Below are positions 9,864 to 21,500 of a stretch of DNA of 64,000 bases, piece after piece. Where the stretch lies: positions 124,001 through 188,000 of the forward strand of contig NC_091968.1 in NCBI RefSeq assembly GCF_036711975.1, written 5' to 3'. This DNA is from Onthophagus taurus. Lineage: Eukaryota; Arthropoda; Insecta; Coleoptera; Scarabaeidae. Each line of letters begins with the position of its first letter. Positions within the stretch are counted from its first letter, which is position 1. The notes below the pieces were generated by a model. It saw only the letters and a program-made list of their open reading frames with translations. It had not been told where the DNA came from and did not search any database. The translations under genes were made by a program, and so were the position numbers.

Positions 9864-12800
9864 TTAATTCGCACCCAATTTAAACGCCATGTCGACTAAA
9901 TTTTGTGGAATCGTATCTTGATAACAAACGTATAATTCCCTTTGATATGGCATGTAAAATAGCCTTCCTACAACCCAATAAGTAGTTTTGTAGGATTTTT
10001 TTGTATTTAAACCTTCATGGATATATTCAAACAGAATTCCATGTTCTTTTATTGCAATTAACGTTTTATTCATTAACGATTTAGCCATATCTTGAGTTGA
10101 CATATTCTGAAAGAAAGAATATATAATTATCTTTATGGATATTAATGAAACAAAAGTTCGGAAATGCCTAATTTCTAAATATACTGGGATCAGGCAGCAT
10201 ACATAATCACCGAAGCGGAACGATCAAATGGCATCCTCTCATGAGGAGTAAGGCAGAGATGCGTATTATCTATCCCCTTTATTATTCAACGTTTTCTCAT
10301 AATATCAACAATAACAGGACTATTCCATGCAGCAGTGAACAAGGTTGTGATAGCCAGAACGATCGTCAACACCCGCACTATAAGAGGAAGATTGGAATCT
10401 ACCCAATATGATAAATAATGATACGATAGTACAATAATATAACAGTCAGACTTACGGTTGTAAACCAAACCCAATAAGTCACCATAAGGGCAAGTCGCAT
10501 TGGTTGAACAAGTTTATATATAAGTTATAACATGTAATATTGGAAACTATGTACTATTGGCTTTAGTAGAAAAAGATAAGGTGAAGGCGTACAGGATAAG
10601 GCAGTACAAAAGTCAAAAATATTTATAGTGAGTGGCTTAGCAGAAGCATTTTCAAAATTTAACCAACCAAACAGTGGACGCCGACAGATGACCAAATACT
10701 GTTATGAATTACAAGATAACAGTGTTTCTAGTTTTTCTTTGCTCTGTATAGATTCTTTTTATTACCAAGTATTCAAACAGCATTATCATCATTATTATTG
10801 CACAGTTTACTATCAGAAAGTGACCCAACTTTTATCAGTAGAACTTTTCTAGAGAACAGTGACAATGAAAACTTATAGCTGTATTCATTTTTAAAAGTGC
10901 TGATAATTGCAAGCAATAATAAAATATAATTAAAAAATGTAGGTTACCAAAAAAAAAAATAAATAAATTGTTATTACCATTAATGTAAAATCAAGGCATA
11001 CCTTAAATCTCAAAGTATTTTGAAACAACTTCCTAATCCTCAAACAACAACATCGAAAATTATCCATAATAGTATCAATAAATAGATTGGAACCAGCCAT
11101 TTTTGGCAACATTAATAAAACCCCTTCGATTTCATCGAATTGTACATAGTGGTACAAAACATTAGGATCTCCAACACCTATATAAACCGGTTGAGTACTT
11201 TCAGTTTCAATGAGTAAAGCTTGGCGTAGTTCGGATAGATCGTAACTTCCGGTACTTAATTGACTCCCTTCTCTGTAATCGTCAACGTCTGAATCGCCGT
11301 TATCATCGTAAAAATTGGTCCGTTTTTCTCGCACAGCTCGTCTTCCTATAACCACCGGTTCATCGCTCAATTCGCTTCGTTCGCTATAAGAAGCATCTTG
11401 ACTAACGGAATCCTCAGAAAATTCATCTTCCTGTGAAAGGGAAAACACAGATCCCGTTTGGGATAAGCCCAAGTCGGAAGCGCGCCTTTTTAAAATTGAG
11501 GTAACCTCGGTTTTTTTTTGGTTTGGTTTTAATTTTCCAAATAAGTAATCGCTTTTTCTTTCGTCAGATACGCCGTCGCCGAATAACGTGGAGGACGTAT
11601 TTTTTTTAAGCCACCTTTCAGCGAATTCTTGTACCCCCAATTCTTGAATATGCGATAAAGTCGCTTCGACTTCTTCAACGTAAAACGCGTCGGGTCCCAT
11701 GTTGTCCTCTGGCGGTTCTGTGCAACCCCCCGCTTCCATTATAACAGTTAATAAATCTTTGTTGTTTGCGATAATGAGAATGTAACAACGTTCGTCGAGA
11801 AGTTTTTTTGTTTGAGCGCGGTTTGTTGATGTAGGAAAGACTTCTCTCCAATGTATTAAAGATCTTACTGATTCGGTTTCGAGGAGGTTAAAAAAGTTTT
11901 GTTGTCGGCAGTAGGAATGGATGTCTTTTAGATCGTCGTGCATGAAATGGGATGCTAAAAGATAACCGTTGTGGTACAAAGCGCTCCCTAATATTGTAAA
12001 TAAGCGTTGACAATCCAACGGTTCTTCATTCTATAAGAAAAAAAAATAATTAAATGAATTAATATAAATAAATTAATTTTACCCAATCCCTGTAATCACT
12101 CGCCTCCATTTCTGTGAGAGCATCATCGATTTGCATTTGCACCTCATTTGGTAACGACATATAAGCAACACCATTTAATAAATTTTCAAAACAATAATTA
12201 CTTCTTTCGTTAAATTCCAACATCCTTTGGAAAAACAACAAGAAAAAGTGATCTAACCGCTTAAAATTTTCTTCATTAGAAAAACAACGATCAATTGACC
12301 CAAAGGTAAATTCAAGATTTCTTATAACATCGGCGTGAATTAATTTAATCTCTCTTTTTGACGCGCCACGATCGGGCAACATAAACAACAAAACGTTTCG
12401 ATCGTAATTTTGGTAAACAACATGAGTTAAAGTGTTTTTATATAAAAACGTCGTTATTTGGGGATTTGAATTTGTGATGTCGTTTAATAAATGATTCAAT
12501 GTAATAAATAATCCCCTGGATTGACTTAACGGGTTTTGTTTAAACGGTTTCGGAAAGGCGTAAACAACATCTTGAAATTCCGAATCAGATTCGGATAAGT
12601 TGTTCGTGTTTATCATCAAAACCCCAACTGGCAAATTCCATAAATTTTCAACGGATTCTTCATCAAAATTCAACATGTTGTAAACAAATTTCGATTGTTT
12701 GTTATTCAAAAACGATTGATTCGTAATTTCAACCGCCGCTACTCTTTGTAAATGTAACAAAACGGTTTCGTTATTCGAAAATTGCTCCAAAACGTTATTT

Positions 12801-13665
12801 ATATTATTTACATTAACCTCTATGTTTTCGATTGTTTTCAACCAATCCCCAATTTTAATTTTGTCATGTTTCTCCAATCCCGCAACCATAACTCGGTTAC
12901 TATTCGGGAAAGGACTCACTGTAATCCCCAATAAATTCTCAATTAAAGTGGATCGGCGTCCAAAAGCCGTTCGAGCATCGTGATTTAAAAAAACATTAAC
13001 AATTTTTACTTCGCCGTGTTCGTAATCTTGAAAAGTGACTTTACTCGCTGAGCTGGAATCTTGAGAGGTATCTTGACTTCGATATCGTTTACTGCGCCGT
13101 TTACTATCGCGGCGTCTTAACAGTTTTAAAAATTTACTTCGGGTACTTTGTCGAAGCTTATCTTTTACGAAATTGTCTTCTTTTGGTTCTATTGAGGTTT
13201 GTTTTGTAAATGGGTGACAATCGATGAATAGGAGGTATCCTGATTGATCTAATGCTGATTCCCATTCAGGAATTGAACTGAAAAAATTATTTAACTTAAC
13301 ATAAAGTTACTCTTTAAAAAGTGTTGAACAAAACTAAATTATTAAATAAAGCCTAACCCCTAGGCGTCTGCTCTAGTCTTCGTGAACCAACAGGTGTTCT
13401 AATGTGAAAGATAATGTCCCACAACGTAGTAATCTCAACCAATTTAGTTTAAACGCTACAAAACCAACCCAGCTATGAGATTAAGTTCACAAATTGCTTT
13501 TAAAATTAGGTAAAAAAAAATGATGGGGTTAAGAATTATTTTTCGATACCTTTCTGAATCCGAATAATAAGATTCACAACTGGAATTATCGCTTAATTCA
13601 TCATAGGAGCTCTCTTCGTCTCTGTTATTATCAATTCTCGGTAATAAACTATGATTTTCTGACAT
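9864..13665 (-). CDS. in: Inturned, planar cell polarity effector (PDZ, CPLANE subunit), 4 exons
   Basis: Inturned, with Fuzzy and Fritz, forms the CPLANE complex that restricts actin prehair formation in insects and supports ciliogenesis in vertebrates. Exons in gene order are 13665-13550, 13277-12083, 12030-11002 and 10106-9864, 860 aa with all phases matching. The N-terminus is acidic and Ser-rich. A PDZ-like region lies around residues 160-240 (GITVSPFPNSNRVMVAGLEK, then IKIGDWLKTIENIEVNVNNI). Longin-like segments of the CPLANE/HPS/CCZ superfamily follow (VVYAFPKPFKQ, LTHVVYQNYDRNVLLFML), as does the Ser/Asp-rich linker in exon 3. The last exon ends YVCYQDTIPQNLVDMAFKLG. The first exon is assigned from its ATG and matching phase; an extra upstream exon is possible. 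Confidence 0.85.
10200..10500 (+). mobile_element. Possible non-LTR retrotransposon reverse-transcriptase scrap
   Basis: Within the last inturned intron, one frame reads GVRQRCVLSIPF (near 10243-10280), close to the RT motif GVRQGCVLSPLLFN. Stops surround it and no other RT motif is clear. If real, it is a very old LINE fragment. The rest of this intron (10107-11001) shows nothing I can name. Confidence 0.35.
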
Positions 13666-14079
13666 TTTCAATAATTATTTGCAGGTTATTTTCTTTATAT
13701 TTTGTGTACAACATCAAAAACAATCAAAAACCATAGCAACGTTTCTAATATACAAGGTTGGTCACAATGGTCAATGGTTCATTACCCTTTCACTTTTTGA
13801 AATTACCTAAATATTTTTGTTACTCATAGATAATAATTTTTGATATATAACTTGAAAATAAAAAACATAATTTAACAATAAAATTATAATTAAATTTTTA
13901 AATAATTATTTGATTTAAATTTATACATTTTTTGTAAGAATTATTTTGATGTTTAGTTTGTAGATGGTGTTAGTGTAGTTTAACGAGAATCGGATAAAAT
14001 AAAGCGGGAAACATTGCCAACGTTGTTTTAAAGGTTACAACAAATTAGTTTATTTTAAGCAATTTTAGCATAAATAGTG
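13666..14079. promoter_or_regulatory. Shared 414-bp promoter region of inturned and deoxynucleoside kinase
   Basis: The two genes diverge from this interval. It is AT-rich, has no clear TATA box in either direction and no repeat. The kinase leader contains GTAGATGGTGTTAGTGTAG and TTGCCAACGTTG near 13960-14025. The short distance suggests shared control, which is an inference. Confidence 0.45.
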
Positions 14080-14805
14080 ATGTCCTATTCAAAAGATATG
14101 GATCGTCCATACACCGTTGTAGTCGAAGGAAATATTGGAAGTGGAAAGTCGACTTTTTTAAATCATTTTCAAGAAAATCCCAGTATAAGTGTTTTATCTG
14201 AACCAGTAGAATTGTGGAGAAATTGCGGAGGTACCAATTTATTCGTAAGTTCACTCATCCTAAAAGAAATATTAACTTAAAATGTTATAAAATTACAGGC
14301 TTTATTATATGAAGATCCAAAACGTTGGTCATTTACATTCCAATCATATGTTCTTCTCACGATGATACGACAACATTCACTACAAACTAACACAAGTATT
14401 AAAGTAATGGAAAGATCAATATATAGTGTACGATACTGTTTTGTTGATAACATGCAAAGTGAAGGGATTATGCCGTCTCTTTCTGTTGAGGTACTTGATG
14501 AATATTTTAATTGGGTGAAAAATAAACCTGAAGCAAAAGTGGATTTGGTGATTTATCTCAGGACAAGCCCTGATGTTGTGTATGAAAGAATGTTGCAAAG
14601 AAATCGAGATGAAGAGAAGACGGTTTCTTTAGAATATTTGACAAAGTTACATGATGTTCATGAAAAATGGCTTTATTATAAGAGTGCATATAGTTGTCCA
14701 GCCCCTATTTTAATCGTAGATGCTAATTTAGATAAAACCAGTATTGTTGATGAGTACATTAAATCTGAAAGTGTTATAATGAATAAGTTGTCCATCTCTA
14801 GTTAA
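14080..14805 (+). CDS. dnk: Deoxynucleoside kinase (dNK/TK2 family), 2 exons
   Basis: Phosphorylates deoxynucleosides at the 5' position for nucleotide salvage. Exons are 14080-14244 and 14299-14805, 223 aa. I chose the ATG at 14080 because the in-frame codon before it is GTG. The P-loop is GNIGSGKST at residues 17-25. The substrate-site motifs are present: SEPVELW, the FTFQSYVLLTM helix, ERSIYSVRYCFVDNM (the ERS catalytic motif) and DLVIYLRTSPDVVYERM. The lid region is RNRDEEKTVSLEYL. The length is slightly shorter than the Drosophila multisubstrate dNK (about 250 aa) because the C-terminal tail is short. There is no mitochondrial presequence, so it is likely cytosolic or nuclear. Catalytic residues look complete. 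Confidence 0.93.
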
Positions 14806-15299
14806 TTAAGTTGTCTTAATAATTATTTTAATTGTGGTTTGAAGTAATTTTAATGTGTTTGTTTAGGAAGTTAATATACTAGGATTACTTTTATAGTGAT
14901 TATCTGACTAATATTGATTTTAGTAGGTTTTAACAATTCTTGTGTTCAATTTGGTTTGTTACATAACTAAATTGTTATAAATTAAAGTATTTGCACATAT
15001 TAATAAATAAATTACATTACACTAGTATTATTTAAAGTGTTTCATTTCCCGAATAATTTCAAAATAATTGGATAAAAAATTATAGACAGCTCAAATTTAT
15101 AGAAATAAATATACTTAGACAATCTTAATTATTTTTATTACAATTACAAAAATTACATTGGACACTAAAAAATCATTAAGATAGAATACACAGACAGTAG
15201 CTAAACTTTTTGAATCATCTATATCTCTTAAATACTTATACAGCTCATTATTTCTTTTAATTATTTCAGTTTCGTATACAAAGACGGCAAAAAATAATT
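14806..15299. other. 3' regions of dnk (plus) and probably exd (minus)
   Basis: AT-rich, with AATAAATAAATTAC near 15002 as a probable dnk poly(A) signal. No gene is visible. Confidence 0.4.
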
Positions 15300-15580
15300 C
15301 CTTCCGGGTGGATTGTGACAATCTAAGAACACTCACACCGGATGGAGCTTTGCGAACGACCGCGAGCGGACCCCGCGAGGACGAGAGTCCCCCAACTGGC
15401 TGCGCACGGCCCGGCATTACCATAAGTCAAGTTTCTAGGTGTGCGTGTCATCCGGGACTTTGCCCTCTTTTTCGATTTTTCCGATTTTTCGTATTTGTGT
15501 CAACCGGGTCGTACGCAGCAGTTGGGGGCCGCCAACGGGCCCGGCGGGCGCTCGCAAAAGTCCACCCCAATAATCTAAGC
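15300..15580. other. GC-rich island downstream of exd
   Basis: This stretch is far richer in G+C than its surroundings, with dense CpG (ACCGCGAGCGGACCCCGCGA near 15358, and CGGGCCCGGCGGGCGCTCGC near 15536). Both strands hold short open frames of about 80-107 codons, but these are by-products of the base composition. It starts about 200 bases past the exd stop, so it may be exd 3' UTR. Confidence 0.45.
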
Positions 15581-15789
15581 GACCATAAATTGTCCAAAAA
15601 ACTAGCCACCAACAAAACGGAAGGAACCTAATTATTTTATAAAAAATGAAGAAAAAAAAAAGTAACATTAAAGAAAATACTTACAAAGTAATATATGGGA
15701 GAGATCTTTTTTTTTTGGAAAATTATTTGAAATACACATTCAAAAATTTAAAAAAATTTGAACCAAATAATTTCCCAAATAATAATTGT

Positions 15790-16878
15790 TTATGGTGATA
15801 ATTCTTGGGGATGCATAGGGTCATAACCACAATTACTGGCGTCATAAGCGGATCCATCATAAGCCGAACCCATCGAATACCCCATGGAGTCTTGGGGAGG
15901 CGCTGGAGACATCATCGGCGTTGGTGTTCCACTATATGGTGACGCGCCTGCAGCTTTCTTCGCGGCGTACAAATTAGCCTCTTCCTGAGCTTTCCCTATG
16001 TTCTTTTTGTACCTGATTCGCTTGTTGCCAAACCAGTTAGAAACTTGACTTACGGTAATGCCACATTTACGGGCCAACTCTTCTTTGGCCTCTTCGCTCG
16101 GATACGGATTTGATAGATGTGAATAGAAGTATTCGTTCAGGATTTCAGAGGCTTGTTTGCTGAAGTTGCGCCGCTTTCGCCGCGCGTCCAAAAACCGCGA
16201 TCTTAAAATCATGACAGCTTCGCACGTTGACTGCTTTAGTTGCATCTGAATTGAAGAGAATTTTTTGTGAATGATCTGCACCATGCGTTCGATTTCTTTT
16301 GGGGTGATGGGTCTTGTGCGACTCTGCTCTCTAAGAAGGTTCATCACGTGAGTGGTGAACTCGTTACAAGCTTGTTCATATTTTTCAAGTTCTTGGTGAT
16401 AAATCTGTCGGATTTGGGCCAATTTCGCGCGATAATCTGAGTGCTCGATTGCGTTATCTGGTTGTCCGGCTTGAGCTGCTGCTGAACCGGAGGCTGCTGC
16501 CGCGGCGCCCCCTCCCTTTTCCGGCCCCGCAACACCTTCTGCTATTAACATATTATCCAATCGCATCAATTGTGGATCCGGGGGTTCTTCCTCCTGCGTA
16601 TTACGTAAAGACAAAACCGTTTTCTCTTTGATCTCGCACAAAACGGAAAATAAAGCCGGTTTCATACGGTGACAGTTGAGCGTGTGCTTGCGTGCTTGGG
16701 CCTCATCTAAACTCTGATCTGTTATGTTCATTATTTGTTGTAGTATCTCACCTATGTCTTGTTTGCGCGGCTCGTTCTCGCCACCGGTGGGGGCATCGCC
16801 TTGGGGATTCATCGGGTAGGGTTGCGGGGCCATTAGGCCGCCTCCAGTGTGCCCCATCATCCTTGACGGATCATCCAT
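15790..16878 (-). CDS. exd: Extradenticle (PBC-class TALE homeodomain protein), single exon
   Basis: A Hox cofactor that binds DNA jointly with Hox proteins and Homothorax. It is 362 aa from the ATG at 16878; the upstream in-frame codons are not ATG. PBC-A is at about residues 35-110 ([20 protein letters not shown], then [18 protein letters not shown]). An Ala/Gly-rich linker ([15 protein letters not shown]) precedes PBC-B at about 145-225 ([20 protein letters not shown], then [20 protein letters not shown]). The TALE homeodomain is at about 226-290: [20 protein letters not shown], the three-residue extension PYP, and helix 3 with [18 protein letters not shown] short Pro/Ser/Tyr-rich tail ends PMHPQELSP. 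The whole CDS is uninterrupted by introns. It is nuclear, with import controlled by Homothorax in the family. Confidence 0.97.
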   Translation of the reverse strand: MDDPSRMMGHTGGGLMAPQPYPMNPQGDAPTGGENEPRKQDIGEILQQIMNITDQSLDEAQARKHTLNCHRMKPALFSVLCEIKEKTVLSLRNTQEEEPPDPQLMRLDNMLIAEGVAGPEKGGGAAAAASGSAAAQAGQPDNAIEHSDYRAKLAQIRQIYHQELEKYEQACNEFTTHVMNLLREQSRTRPITPKEIERMVQIIHKKFSSIQMQLKQSTCEAVMILRSRFLDARRKRRNFSKQASEILNEYFYSHLSNPYPSEEAKEELARKCGITVSQVSNWFGNKRIRYKKNIGKAQEEANLYAAKKAAGASPYSGTPTPMMSPAPPQDSMGYSMGSAYDGSAYDASNCGYDPMHPQELSP

Positions 16879-17756
16879 TACTCCCAAGGACGATCCTCAA
16901 CACTCTTTTCGGCTTCCTGTTTAAGAATAAGGTCCGAATTAACTTTTATAAATAAAATGATAATAAAAAGGACGCACAGTCAAAATGGTGGACGTCGTTC
17001 CCCGCACAGGTAAACAAAGCTGTTAAAACCGGATTGTACCACTTGCTTTGCAGGTTCCAATAAAAGTTTGTTTTGTGCTTACAACTGCGTCTGCGCCAAA
17101 GCATAGGTATTTTATAGATCTATTCAAGGTTAAGGTACAATCGCATTGGGGCAGTTACAATCGGTAACTGTTGTTTATGATTCAAAAAAGATTTGTTTCA
17201 AAATGGTCTTTTCAATACCATGTGAATTAAGAAATCATAAAATCAAGCAATGGTAGAAATCAAAGTTAGAAACAAAAGTTATTGCATAAGAAGTTGCATA
17301 TTGTTTGGGCGTTTATTTTTGAATATTCTTCAAGTTGTTCGAAATGCTCTTCTAACTGTAAAATTAGAGATTACAGTTCCACCTCTTCAAGATATGTTCC
17401 AACTAATTATGTACCACTATGAAGCATATATTATAGGTACTGCCTAAATTTCTGTTGCATTAAATCCCAATGGTTTTATGAAGAATAAAAAACATAAAAT
17501 AGGATATGAGAAAGAACTAGATTGATATTAAAAGAAGTAACCTAATCATGAAAACGAAATATTAATAACATAATCAACAGCACATCTGATATCTGGATAT
17601 TTTTAATTAACAAAAAAAATTAATATTGATTGGTTACCTTTAAATAAATAAAAATGTTGACAAATTTATGTCAAAAATGAAAAATTCAGTGATAGTTTTA
17701 TGAACATGTTTTCTTAAGATCTCTATTTTGTTTAAATTTGTTTGATAAAAAAAATA
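16879..17756. promoter_or_regulatory. Divergent upstream region between exd and the SHIPPO gene
   Basis: This interval holds the exd 5' leader, where GC content is higher (to about 17050), and AT-rich DNA nearer the SHIPPO gene. An open frame at 17250-17447 has no coding features I trust. No TATA box stands out. Confidence 0.35.
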
Positions 17757-18062
17757 ATGCAGTCTTCGGTGAGGAGTATGAAAGAAATGAAAGCAGGTAG
17801 GGCTTACACGATCCCACTGAGAAGGGACGAAAAGCCCTCGAATAGATCACCAGGTCCGGCCGGTTACGATACCATCAAGTTGAATGTTTATAAAAGCTCA
17901 TCACCCGGATATTCCATCGGTGGTAGAACGAAGGAAATCCCAAGGAAGATAGTGAGCCCCGGTCCAAAGTATTTACCAAAATTGCCTACAGTGGGCCCCA
18001 AAGGTTACAGCTTTGGAATGAGAACAAAAGCAGGGCCGTATATTTTGCCAGAGGATCGATAA
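17757..18062 (+). CDS. Small SHIPPO/STPGR-repeat protein (CIMAP/ODF3-like), 101 aa
   Basis: Short proteins with repeated Ser/Thr-Pro-Gly-Pro motifs are sperm-tail or ciliary microtubule-associated proteins. I chose the ATG at 17757 because the codon opening the frame upstream is TTG. The repeats are SPGPAGYD, SSPGYSIGGR and SPGPKYLPKLP, then GPKGYSFGMR and a terminal GPYILPEDR. The spacing of about 25 residues fits the family. It is much shorter than ODF3 (about 250 aa) and has no intron. A poly(A) signal (CAATAAAATT) lies near 18099. The testis or ciliary role is inferred from the family. Confidence 0.72.
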   Translation: MQSSVRSMKEMKAGRAYTIPLRRDEKPSNRSPGPAGYDTIKLNVYKSSSPGYSIGGRTKEIPRKIVSPGPKYLPKLPTVGPKGYSFGMRTKAGPYILPEDR

Positions 18063-18541
18063 TAATCATTGTTTTTGTCCTATTTATGTAGTACTTATCA
18101 ATAAAATTTTTGTGAATATAAACTATTAAAAATTAATTAAATTTTAGATTTTGTATTACACTAAGAAATTAAAAAAAGCTAATCAACTGATTTCAAAACA
18201 AATTTAATATAGTTTAAATAAAAATAGTAACATTTTTTCCTTAAAACTAACTTCACGCTATTAATTAATCAACAAATAAATCTGTCAACTGTCAAAAAAT
18301 ATTCTTTAGTATTCTAAAGAAACGTCAAAACAATATTATTCAACACTATTCAAAATAATAATTGACCTGCAAAAAGATAAAAAAGAAGTGTTTTTCCTAC
18401 CAAAATGAATCGCAATTCCGAATTAATCGCGATAACACAAAAATAATCTTAATTCATGTAAGTTTTTTACGAACTTTATTAACCCAACTTAAACATTAAT
18501 AAAATAAATGATCATTTGAATTTCAGAGGGTTAATGAAATT
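18063..18541 (+). promoter_or_regulatory. RabGAP1 upstream region with a 5' UTR intron
   Basis: A GTAAGT donor at 18458 and a TTTCAG acceptor at 18521-18526 define a small intron just before the RabGAP1 ATG, so the leader is probably spliced. Upstream, CTGTCAAAA-type sequence recurs near 18290 and 18325. Confidence 0.45.
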
Positions 18542-21500
18542 ATGGAAGATCGACTTAGCGTAAAATCTAACGAGTCAATAGCAACCAGCGACGAATTTGA
18601 CTTCGTATCAGATAAACCGGGAGCAAGTAAAACGCCAACCTTGAATATCATCGGCGGAGGATTCACAGAACTCGAAATTACAATGAGTGAGGTTTTACGG
18701 GAATCGGAGGGTTTTCAAAATGAAGTTATTGAGGGGATAGAACCGAGAAAAGTTGGCCAATCGAGATTTTATAGTCCAGTTGAACCTGGAACTGATCCGT
18801 TAAGTGCTCCCACAGAAATTTCACCGACAGAGAAAAAGGATGATATGAAACCAGATTATAGTGATGAAGAAGGTAAGTTAATTAATGATGATGTGATTGG
18901 AGAATAATAGCTAGCAGCATAGCTATTATGTGCTAGTACTTTGTGTGTCTGTTTAATGTATCTCTCTTTATCATTTACGATCCACAACAATCCCCGAACC
19001 CATAAATACAGTAATTGCGTTCATGAAATTTCAATTACAGTTAAGTTTCTTTAATAAAGTGTTGTATATGTATAAAAAGAGGGATCAAAAACAGTTTTGT
19101 TAATTATTCAATAACTATAAGCAATATACCCAACAAACTATACACATTTATTATCAGAAAAAAATAACGAATTATTTTAGACCATACCCAACTATGGTTT
19201 GTATTTAAAAAAATGAAGTTACTTGTAAAATCACGAAAATAAAACGTGAGAACCTACTCCACAGAAATCTTTACAAAAAGTTCCCCATACAATGTTTTAA
19301 TTATAACACTCCATCTTTGGTAATAAGTGAGGTATTCGCGTTTATCGTTTTCGTAGTATTTTCCACTTTTTGCTGAGAGGATGAAAACAAAAGACAATAG
19401 CTGTTTGGAGTTTTCAGCATTAGCAGTTTCTCAATAAACGAAATTATGACATATAAGCTACTTTGATTCTAGACTTTGCTACTTTTATCTCGTTTAGTTT
19501 CGCAGATAGCCTATGCGGACAACAAATTTCGGTCATCTGTACATAGGCACTTAAAAATTGTAGTCTGTATAGCCATCATTAATTCAGAATGAACTCGCAA
19601 ATCAACGAATCAACGTCTTTGTTCTAATATCTATATTATATTGGAATATTTTTGAATTAAAACAAGCCACTCAGATATTGAGGGGGATTTCCCGCCGATC
19701 ACGGTATCAGTATTGGAGTTAATTTGAGAGGATTATCAGCAATAGGATATACTTATTCTTTTTCTTGCATAGGAGACAATATTTTTTTAATTATCTACGC
19801 CTTTGACCATAGGATCAGCTCCAAATCAATATAGGTTTCTTAGTATAACGGAACAGTCCAGCGCTTCACTCAGCGAAGTCCAGGCTGAATCCATTTGGTT
19901 GCTTATTATGTCCACTCAGCAAGAAGATTACGTTCGAGTCTCTGCACTAACAACGAACAGAACGCCGCATTCAACATGTAGATCCAAGTTGCGTTGCCTA
20001 CCAAGAAGTCAAGACAATGTTGCAGCGTTGATCTGTTCACGATAAATGTCGGTGAACGCATACAAGAAAGTTTATAACGAGGGGTAAACCGCTGGGGAAG
20101 TAGGTGTACAAAATAGGGGAAATGCGGAGGAATTATGGGGAAGTTCGACGAATTACGGGGAAGTCTGGGGAATTATGGGGAGATGCGAGTAATTACGGGG
20201 AAGTACAAGGAATTACGGGGAATTATCGAGGAAGTTTGGGGAAGTACGGGGAATTATTGGGGAAGTACGGGAAATTATTTAGGGAAATTTGGGAATATAT
20301 TGAATCACGATCGAACACGATTAAACACGATATCTAACGATCGAAGTTACGATGTTCCATAAACAAGCTAGATCTAGTATTAGGTGCGCAGTTTCTGTTT
20401 CATAAAAAGGGGGGGAATTGTTACTAGTAGAAGCATCGTTTTCATTCAAAGGTAAGATTGAATGAGTATCATATTAAAATTTAAATTTATATTAACATAT
20501 CGTGAAGAGTCAATGGTACTAAATTCGCTCGTAAATTCTGTTTTGTATTAGGCGCCAGGATGACGGCAAATCGCTATCGCTGTTTTCAAGAGGCCAAAAA
20601 TGTTCTACAATTTCAATTAAATGAAAATGTTAAGGAAATTCTTATTATTAGCGGATTTGATAATGAGGTGCTGCTTGGTACGATTGACGAAAATGATCTA
20701 GAAAAAATAGAAGCATTTATTAGAAATGACTACCATGAATTACTAACTTTGGAAGAAAAAAATTTGTTTTACGGGATTTTTAAAAATAATCCGCAGCAAT
20801 TTAAATTGCTATCTGGCACGAAAAAACAAATAGTTTTAATTTCCAAATTTTATAAATCCAAATACGAGAGAAAAATATCGACTCAGTCTACGCAAACCGA
20901 CATAACTGAAAACATTTCTGAGCAGACATTACCACCCCCCTCAGCACAACCATTAAGTGAGACTGCAGCTACAGATCAGGAAACAGAAAAGTGCGTTATA
21001 TTAAAAGCTCTAAAGTGCTGGCTTAAAACAAAAGTTAGTCAGGAACAATGGTTAATATTTGAATCAAAATGTAATGGTATAAGCCTAAAAATTCAAAAAG
21101 GATTAGATAAACATTTTTCTTGCACTGTGACTTGCTTTTGTGGTCAAAGTTGCAAAATCCAAAAGGTGTCCAAAAAAGACACTTGTCAACCAAGATGGAT
21201 ATATGCTAATATTCATAAACATTTTTTAAGTAAACATATTACTGCGCATGCGAACGATCAAATTAATGCGCCGGCAACTATTGTTGAAAGTAAACGCAGG
21301 GAAACATCAATTACTGATTATTTTACGTTGAACCCAAATCCGTGTTCTTCACGTGCAAGTTCTTCAGTTGAAAATAATTCACAAAAGATTATTATACTAG
21401 AAAATATTTTCGTAACACCTGTTGACCGTACTGACACATCTCATCATGAATGTCTGAAGAGTATTGAAAATATTTACTTTAATGAAACCGCCTCGGAAAC

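Noticed and set aside
15308-15668. Coding genes in the GC-rich island
   Set aside because: Frames of 77-107 codons occur on both strands at once, which is expected from low stop frequency in GC-rich DNA. The products look like nothing.
16344-16955. Open frames overlapping exd on both strands
   Set aside because: Shadows of the exd coding sequence.
20094-20300. A CRISPR-like array
   Set aside because: The units are contiguous and imperfect with no unique spacers of constant length. It is a minisatellite in an animal genome.
20104-20362. Open frames across the left minisatellite
   Set aside because: They only reflect the repeat unit (ELRGSLGNYGE-type runs) in two frames. No start context or conservation is visible.
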